A stretch of 64,000 bases of DNA, taken from assembly GCF_016025525.2 (NCBI RefSeq), contig NZ_JACSGR010000005.1, positions 189,891-253,890 on the forward strand. The letters run 5' to 3'. Under the pieces are notes generated by a model, which worked only from the letters and a program-made list of their open reading frames with translations, had not been told where the DNA came from and ran no database searches. Origin of the DNA: Eikenella glucosivorans (lineage in GTDB: Bacteria; Pseudomonadota; Gammaproteobacteria; Burkholderiales; Neisseriaceae). Shown one piece after another: positions 59,827-64,000 of the stretch. Positions within the stretch are counted from its first letter, which is position 1. Every line of letters begins with the position of its first letter. The translations under genes were made by a program, and so were the position numbers.

Positions 59827-59970
59827 TCATATGGATAAACTCATATCATTAACCTGTCTTACTGTACGAACATACTGAACACAGGCTACCTGAAAGCAAT
59901 GTTTTAACGAAACCAAAGTATGAGTTTTCTTGATGGCAAAACCAAACGCTAACTTATCAATGAGATTAGT

Positions 59971-60408
59971 ATGAAAAAATACTTTATTCTTCTTCTGCTT
60001 TCTGTTTCCCTATCTACGGCCGCTATGCCCGATATTGATTTTTCCGGCAATTGGTCGTGGGAATCCAAACCCCTCTGGCGATCACCTGAAAATCTATACA
60101 GCTTTACGCTGAATCTGATTCAACAAGGCAACACGGTAAGCGGCGAGTGGGCACATATCCAATCTGACAACATCATCAAAGCACACGGTAAAGTGCGCGG
60201 CTACATTCAACACGGCAGGCTTACCTTAGAATACTGCACCGAATACCGCACCGAAAGTAAAAACAGCATCCAATACAAACCCTGCCCACAATATGAGCAA
60301 TTCAACGGGTATTATGTGTTGCAATCAGATGGACATTTGCAAGAATACATCCAAAATAGTACCAAACCCTCTGTCTATCACCCATCTCTCAATTACAACA
60401 AACAATAA
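59971..60408 (+). CDS. Secreted protein, tandem paralogue 2
   Basis: A 145-residue paralogue of the preceding gene (signal MKKYFILLLLSVSLSTAAMP, then DIDFSGNWSWESKPLW). The two agree through the core (QQGNTVSG, GKVRGY, LEYCTEYR, CPQYEQFNGYYVLQSDGHLQ) but differ in signals and tails, and this copy is more AT-rich. A lone eikDUS (59883-59894) lies between them. Duplication with divergence rather than a recent copy. Confidence 0.72.
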   Translation: MKKYFILLLLSVSLSTAAMPDIDFSGNWSWESKPLWRSPENLYSFTLNLIQQGNTVSGEWAHIQSDNIIKAHGKVRGYIQHGRLTLEYCTEYRTESKNSIQYKPCPQYEQFNGYYVLQSDGHLQEYIQNSTKPSVYHPSLNYNKQ

Positions 60409-60435
60409 GCGCATTCAGTTACCCTCCTACCCCGC

Positions 60436-60464
60436 TTGACAAATCCCGCCCTCCCCGCCATAAT
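60436..60464 (+). promoter_or_regulatory. Strong sigma-70 promoter of rpsU
   Basis: TTGACA (60436-60441), 17 bases, CATAAT (60459-60464). Confidence 0.85.
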
Positions 60465-60469
60465 CCGCG

Positions 60470-60665
60470 CCTTTCGTGCAGCCCTTTGCGCTGCCGCAGA
60501 TTTCGGCGCACCGCACTGCCGGTGCAGCCATCCCGATTAGGAGGTGATTGTTTCCACCCCGGCCCTTATCCGGCCCGCACCACCACCCTGGTGCGAATGC
60601 GATAAAGCAACCCTATTTTCCCCGGGAAAAATTCGCCCGGCAAACCATTATTCTGAGGATTTCAA
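60470..60665 (+). promoter_or_regulatory. Long structured 5' leader of rpsU
   Basis: About 195 bases separate the promoter from the start codon. The RNA can form GCAC-TGCCG-GTGC and GCACCA-CCACCC-TGGTGC hairpins and has a ribosome-site-like TAGGAGGTGATT about 125 bases before the actual start. A regulatory leader, possibly autogenous, is plausible; no known motif is recognised. Confidence 0.4.
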
Positions 60666-60878
60666 ATGCCTACTATTCGTGTAAAAGAAAACGAACCGTT
60701 TGAAGTAGCCATGCGCCGTTTCAAACGCTCCATCGAAAAAACCGGCCTGCTCACCGAGCTGCGCGCCCGTGAAGCCTATGAAAAGCCCACCACCGAGCGC
60801 AAACGCAAAAAAGCCGCTGCGGTGAAACGTTTGCAAAAACGCCTGCGCAGCCAGCAACTGCCGCCGAAATACTATTAA
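60666..60878 (+). CDS. rpsU: 30S ribosomal protein S21
   Basis: A 70-residue, strongly basic protein: MPTIRVKENEPFEVAMRRFK, then RSIEKTGLLTELRAREAYEK and a Lys/Arg-rich end KRKKAAAVKRLQKRLRSQQL. This is the standard S21. TGAGGATT precedes ATG. Often in operon with dnaG and rpoD; here it is followed by its own terminator, so it is a single-gene unit. Confidence 0.97.
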   Translation: MPTIRVKENEPFEVAMRRFKRSIEKTGLLTELRAREAYEKPTTERKRKKAAAVKRLQKRLRSQQLPPKYY

Positions 60879-60890
60879 TTCGGCCAAACA

Positions 60891-60925
60891 AAAACACAGC
60901 CTGCAATAGCGGCTGTGTTTTGTTT
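60891..60925 (+). terminator. Rho-independent terminator of rpsU
   Basis: AAAACACAGCC, nine-base loop, GGCTGTGTTTT, then GTTT. An eikDUS pair (60940-60951, 60989-61000) enclosing an exact second-repeat copy (60955-60974) follows as a backup and serves gapA from the other side. Confidence 0.85.
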
Positions 60926-60954
60926 GGAATCATTGATAAAGGCTACCTGAAAAT

Positions 60955-60974
60955 TTTTAGCTTCGCAGAAACTC
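60955..60974 (-). repeat. copy of dispersed motif GAGTTTCTGCGAAGCTAAAA
   Basis: Exact complement TTTTAGCTTCGCAGAAACTC inside the loop of an eikDUS pair. Confidence 0.75.
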
Positions 60975-61041
60975 CGCTGCGCTGCGTTTTCAGGTAGCCT
61001 TCTCATCATCTCAGCAGGCTTCTTAGCCCGCTTAATCTTGC

Positions 61042-62070
61042 TTATTCAAACGGCCGCACCGGCATGCCGAACATGGCGCGGGCGGTGTTCAGCATCTGGC
61101 AGGAGAAGCCCCATTCATTGTCATACCAAGACAACACTTTCACCATATTGCCGTTGGACACCTTGGTCAGCGTGCTGTCGAACACGGAGGCCTGGGTGGT
61201 GTGGTTGAAATCGGAAGACACCAGCGGCAGCGCGTTGTAGCCCAACACGTTTTTCAGCTCGCCTTCGCTGGCGGCCTTCAGGAGCGCATTGATTTCTTCC
61301 ACGCTGGTATCGCGGCCGGCTTCAAAGGTCAAATCCACCAACGAAACGTTGATGGTAGGCACGCGCACGGCGAAGCCGTCGAGCTTGCCTTTGAGCTGCG
61401 GCAGCACCAGGCCCACGGCTTTGGCGGCGCCGGTTTTGGTGGGAATCATGTTTTCCACGGCGCTGCGGGCGCGGCGCAGGTCTTTATGGCGCACATCGGT
61501 GAGCACCTGGTCGTTGGTGAAGGCATGGATGGTAGTCATCAGTCCTTTGGCAATGCCCACGCTGTCGGCCAGCACTTTGGCCACGGGCGCCAGGCAGTTG
61601 GTGGTGCAGGAGGCGTTGGACACCACAGTCATCTCCGGCGTGAGCACCTGGTGGTTCACGCCGTACACGATGGTGGCATCCACATCTTCGCCGCCGGGTG
61701 CGGAAATCAGCACTTTTTTGGCGCCGGCCCGGATGTGCGCCAGGCTTTTCTCTTTGCTGGTGAAGGCGCCGGTGCATTCCAGCACTAAATCTACGCCCAG
61801 TTCTTTCCAGGGCAAATCGGCCGGGTCACGCTGCGACATGAAGCGGATTTTGTCGCTGTTTACAATCAGATGGGTATCATCGTGCGACACTTCGGCCGCA
61901 AAGCGGCCGTGCACGGTGTCGAATTTGGTGAGGTGGGCATTGGTTTGCAAATCGCCGCCGGTGTTGATGGCTACGACTTCAAACTGGTCGCGCAAGCCGT
62001 ATTCGTAAATGGCGCGCAGCACTTGGCGGCCGATGCGGCCGTAACCGTTGATGGCAATCTTCAAACTCAT
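61042..62070 (-). CDS. gapA: Type I glyceraldehyde-3-phosphate dehydrogenase
   Basis: A 342-residue glycolytic enzyme. IAINGYGRIGRQVLRAIYEY (NAD site), SNASCTTNCLAPVAKVL (catalytic Cys with His in the following HAFTNDQ), and WYDNEWGFSCQMLNTA are diagnostic. Start at 62070 after AGGAAAGGTGAAAAC; a longer in-frame reading to 62106 is unsupported. Ala/Asp preferences at the cofactor loop suit NAD. Convergent with rpsU. Confidence 0.95.
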   Translation of the reverse strand: MSLKIAINGYGRIGRQVLRAIYEYGLRDQFEVVAINTGGDLQTNAHLTKFDTVHGRFAAEVSHDDTHLIVNSDKIRFMSQRDPADLPWKELGVDLVLECTGAFTSKEKSLAHIRAGAKKVLISAPGGEDVDATIVYGVNHQVLTPEMTVVSNASCTTNCLAPVAKVLADSVGIAKGLMTTIHAFTNDQVLTDVRHKDLRRARSAVENMIPTKTGAAKAVGLVLPQLKGKLDGFAVRVPTINVSLVDLTFEAGRDTSVEEINALLKAASEGELKNVLGYNALPLVSSDFNHTTQASVFDSTLTKVSNGNMVKVLSWYDNEWGFSCQMLNTARAMFGMPVRPFE

Positions 62071-62308
62071 GTTTTCACCTTTCCTGAAGTTTCGAAAAAC
62101 CCGCACCGACAGGCCGGGCAGACAAAAAATAACAAGGCGGATTATAGCGACTTTATGTTAGAAACTACAGCCGCCCATGCCTAATAGGCTACCTGAAAAG
62201 CATTATTTTGCCATTTCTCCCTTTACTTTTCCCCGCCGCAAGGTTAAAAAGGCAGTCTGATCCCTTTCACACTTCTTTACCATCACATTCATCCCTTAAG
62301 GAGCAGTT

Positions 62309-63427
62309 ATGCAAAAAGTAGGATTTGTCGGCTGGCGCGGCATGGTCGGCTCGGTTCTGATGCAGCGTATGCGCGAAGAAAACGACTTCGCCCACATTCC
62401 CGAAGCATATTTCTTCACCACTTCCAACACCGGCGGCGCCGCACCCGATTTCGGCCAAGCAGCCAAAACCCTGCTCGATGCCAACAACCCAGCCGAGCTG
62501 GCCAAAATGGACATCATCGTCAGCTGCCAGGGCGGCGACTACACCAAAGCCGTGTATCCCCAATTGCGCCAATCCGGCTGGAACGGCTACTGGATCGACG
62601 CCGCCTCCGCCCTGCGCATGGAAGAAGACGCCGTGATCGTGCTCGACCCGGTAAACCGCGACGTGATCGACGCTGCCCTGCAAAACGGCGTTAAAAACTA
62701 CATCGGCGGCAACTGCACTGTTTCCCTCATGCTCATGGCCTTGGGCGGCCTGTTCCAAAACGGCCTGGTGGAATGGGCCACCAGCATGACCTACCAAGCC
62801 GCCTCCGGCGGTGGCGCCAAACACATGCGCGAACTCATCAGCGGCATGGGCGCCATCCACGCCCAAGTGGCTGCCGAGCTGGCCGACCCCGCCAGCGCCA
62901 TCCTTGATATCGACCGCAAAGTGTCCAACTTCCTGCGCTCCCCCGACTACCCCAAAGCCAATTTCGGCGTGCCGCTCGCCGGCAGCCTGATTCCGTGGAT
63001 CGACGTGGACTTGGGCAACGGCCAATCCAAAGAAGAATGGAAAGGCGACGCGGAAACCAACAAAATCCTCGGCGGCAGCCGCCCCACCATCGTGGAAGGC
63101 CTGTGCGTGCGCATCGGCGCCATGCGCTGCCACAGCCAGGCCATCACCCTGAAGCTGAAACAGGATTTGAGCGTGGCCGAGATTGAGAAACTGCTCGCCG
63201 GCGCCAACGATTGGGTGAAAGTTATCCCCAACACCAAAGAAGCCAGTATGGCCGAGCTCACCCCCGCCGCCGTTACCGGCACGCTCACCGTGCCCGTGGG
63301 CCGCATCCGCAAGCTCGCCATGGGCGGCGAATACATCAGCGCCTTCACCGTGGGCGACCAGCTCCTCTGGGGCGCCGCCGAGCCCATCCGCCGCATCCTG
63401 CGCATCGTATTGGGCAATCTGGATTAA
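62309..63427 (+). CDS. asd: Aspartate-semialdehyde dehydrogenase
   Basis: A 372-residue NADPH enzyme of the lysine/threonine/methionine (and diaminopimelate) branch. VGFVGWRGMVGSVLMQRMRE is the cofactor loop; NYIGGNCTVSLMLMALGGLF the nucleophile Cys, and RIGAMRCHSQAITLKLK the catalytic His region. It is the Gram-negative, ~370-residue type. TAAGGAGC is an excellent ribosome site. An eikDUS pair (63457-63484) follows as terminator. Confidence 0.95.
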   Translation: MQKVGFVGWRGMVGSVLMQRMREENDFAHIPEAYFFTTSNTGGAAPDFGQAAKTLLDANNPAELAKMDIIVSCQGGDYTKAVYPQLRQSGWNGYWIDAASALRMEEDAVIVLDPVNRDVIDAALQNGVKNYIGGNCTVSLMLMALGGLFQNGLVEWATSMTYQAASGGGAKHMRELISGMGAIHAQVAAELADPASAILDIDRKVSNFLRSPDYPKANFGVPLAGSLIPWIDVDLGNGQSKEEWKGDAETNKILGGSRPTIVEGLCVRIGAMRCHSQAITLKLKQDLSVAEIEKLLAGANDWVKVIPNTKEASMAELTPAAVTGTLTVPVGRIRKLAMGGEYISAFTVGDQLLWGAAEPIRRILRIVLGNLD

Positions 63428-63456
63428 TCAAACTTTGACCTCGCTCAAGCAAGCAA

Positions 63457-63484
63457 AGGCTACCTGAAAATTTTCAGGTAGCCT
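63457..63484 (+). terminator. tight eikDUS hairpin after asd
   Basis: AGGCTACCTGAAAA and TTTTCAGGTAGCCT back to back, then GTTTGTTG. Confidence 0.8.
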
Positions 63485-63648
63485 GTTTGTTGCCGCCAAT
63501 CGCTTCAATCTTAACGGCTAAGCCCGCTCCCTGCCGACGCCGTCTTAACCCTTTCCTGCCCCAGCTTCACAATCCCCGCCGTTTTTCGCCACCCCCGCCG
63601 CTGCTAGAATTTCCACTCCATATTTCAATCTAAACGGAGACGGAAAAC

Positions 63649-63923
63649 ATGGCCGACATCGTAGACCTGCACGGCGCCATCGAAGCACACAAAGCCTGGA
63701 TCGACAAACTCGAGCTCACCCTGCGCAACCGCAACCCCGAAGAATACGACCCCGCCATCGTCGGCGCAGACAACCTCTGTATCCTCGGCAAATGGCTGCA
63801 CAGCGAAGGCAAGAAATACGCCCACCTCACCGAATACTCCCGCGTACTCCTCGCCCACCAAAAATTCCACGAATGCGCCGGCCGCATCCTCGACGCCCAC
63901 CAACACGGCTACTTCGCCGAAGC
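63649..63923 (+). pseudogene. CZB zinc-binding-domain gene, cut by an insertion
   Basis: From ATG (GGAGACGG upstream) the frame reads MADIVDLHGAIEAHKAWIDK, later LCILGKWLHSEGKKYAHLTE and LLAHQKFHECAGRILDAHQH. This is the CZB (chemoreceptor zinc-binding) domain, with the His-Cys-His-His ligand set visible. After EAV (63923) composition changes abruptly and a transposase-like start follows, so the last part of the domain is missing. The frame itself remains open to the end of the window, adding foreign residues. Confidence 0.6.
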
Positions 63924-64000
63924 TGTAGAAATCAGTAGCGTTGTTTACAGTATTTCTAGGAGAATACTGAAACATGAACATGCACAAAAATACCCGACTC
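63924..64000 (+). mobile_element. Left end of an IS481-like insertion sequence (partial)
   Basis: The GC-rich CZB gene changes at about 63924 to TGTAGAAATCAGTAGCG and AT-rich DNA; TGT is the usual IS481 terminus. AGGAGA precedes a start at 63974. The right end lies outside the window. Confidence 0.45.
63974..64000 (+). CDS. IS481-family transposase, N-terminal fragment
   Basis: Only MNMHKNTRL is inside the window. This is the standard opening of IS481-family transposases (MNxHKNARLTP...), ahead of an HTH and a DDE domain that would follow. Evidence is short but the composition break and upstream ribosome site support it. Confidence 0.5.

Overview
The window looks like chromosomal DNA of an Eikenella species (Neisseriaceae, Betaproteobacteria) or a very close relative. 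The main evidence is the 12-mer AGGCTACCTGAA and its complement, the Eikenella dialect of the Neisseriaceae DNA uptake sequence (eikDUS). By eye it occurs more than 70 times, mostly between genes and often as inverted pairs. The proteins (HpuAB, HemO, RibB, SspA/SspB, XerC, PrmB, type I GapA and others) also read as Neisseriaceae. The DNA is mostly GC-rich and densely coding, with no rRNA, tRNA or CRISPR array recognised.

Layout. 0-4.4 kb: iron-regulated haem acquisition (hpuA, hpuB, hemO). 4.4-5.1 kb: a higBA-type toxin-antitoxin pair. 5.1-12.7 kb: protein quality and envelope genes (grpE with a consensus heat-shock promoter, dsbD, pepA, an M23 peptidase, htpX). 12.7-21.5 kb: a decayed gene, an NSS amino-acid transporter with its MetS-like small subunit, kdsD, tal, a RhuM-Fic protein, a conserved protein with a fresh tandem duplication, a DUF4189 secreted protein between two copies of a dispersed repeat, and a GNAT acetyltransferase.

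21.6-31.1 kb is an accessory island. eikDUS almost disappears (one copy) and is replaced by uptake words of other naturally transformable genera: AGGTCGTCTGAA (mucosa-type Neisseria), ATGCCGTCTGAA (meningococcal/gonococcal type), AGGCAGCCTGAA (Kingella type), and three copies of the Pasteurellaceae/Haemophilus USS core AAGTGCGGT. The cargo is coherent: four NAD(P)-dependent short-chain or atypical reductases, an aldehyde dehydrogenase, a tautomerase, an alpha/beta hydrolase, an NTF2-fold protein and a flavin reductase, with an HxlR and an AraC regulator; hchA (glyoxalase III type) follows. I read it as a carbonyl/electrophile-handling cassette assembled by natural transformation in a shared oral niche.

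31.1-64 kb is again eikDUS-rich core: hemJ, ydcF, an ArsC-like protein, a TlpA-like thioredoxin, ribB with an unexpected N-terminal HTH domain, ybhB, ispD-dnaQ, a candidate Fur-controlled small RNA, rlmH, yihY, sspA-sspB, a frameshifted kefB/C, ygiD, pirin, an FMN reductase, clpB with a heat-shock promoter, a thioesterase-xerC pair, an AT-rich orphan gene, prmB, an SDR, uppS, adk, an M14 carboxypeptidase-pgeF pair, two tandem secreted paralogues, rpsU, gapA and asd. The right edge holds a CZB-domain gene apparently cut by an IS481-like element that runs out of the window.
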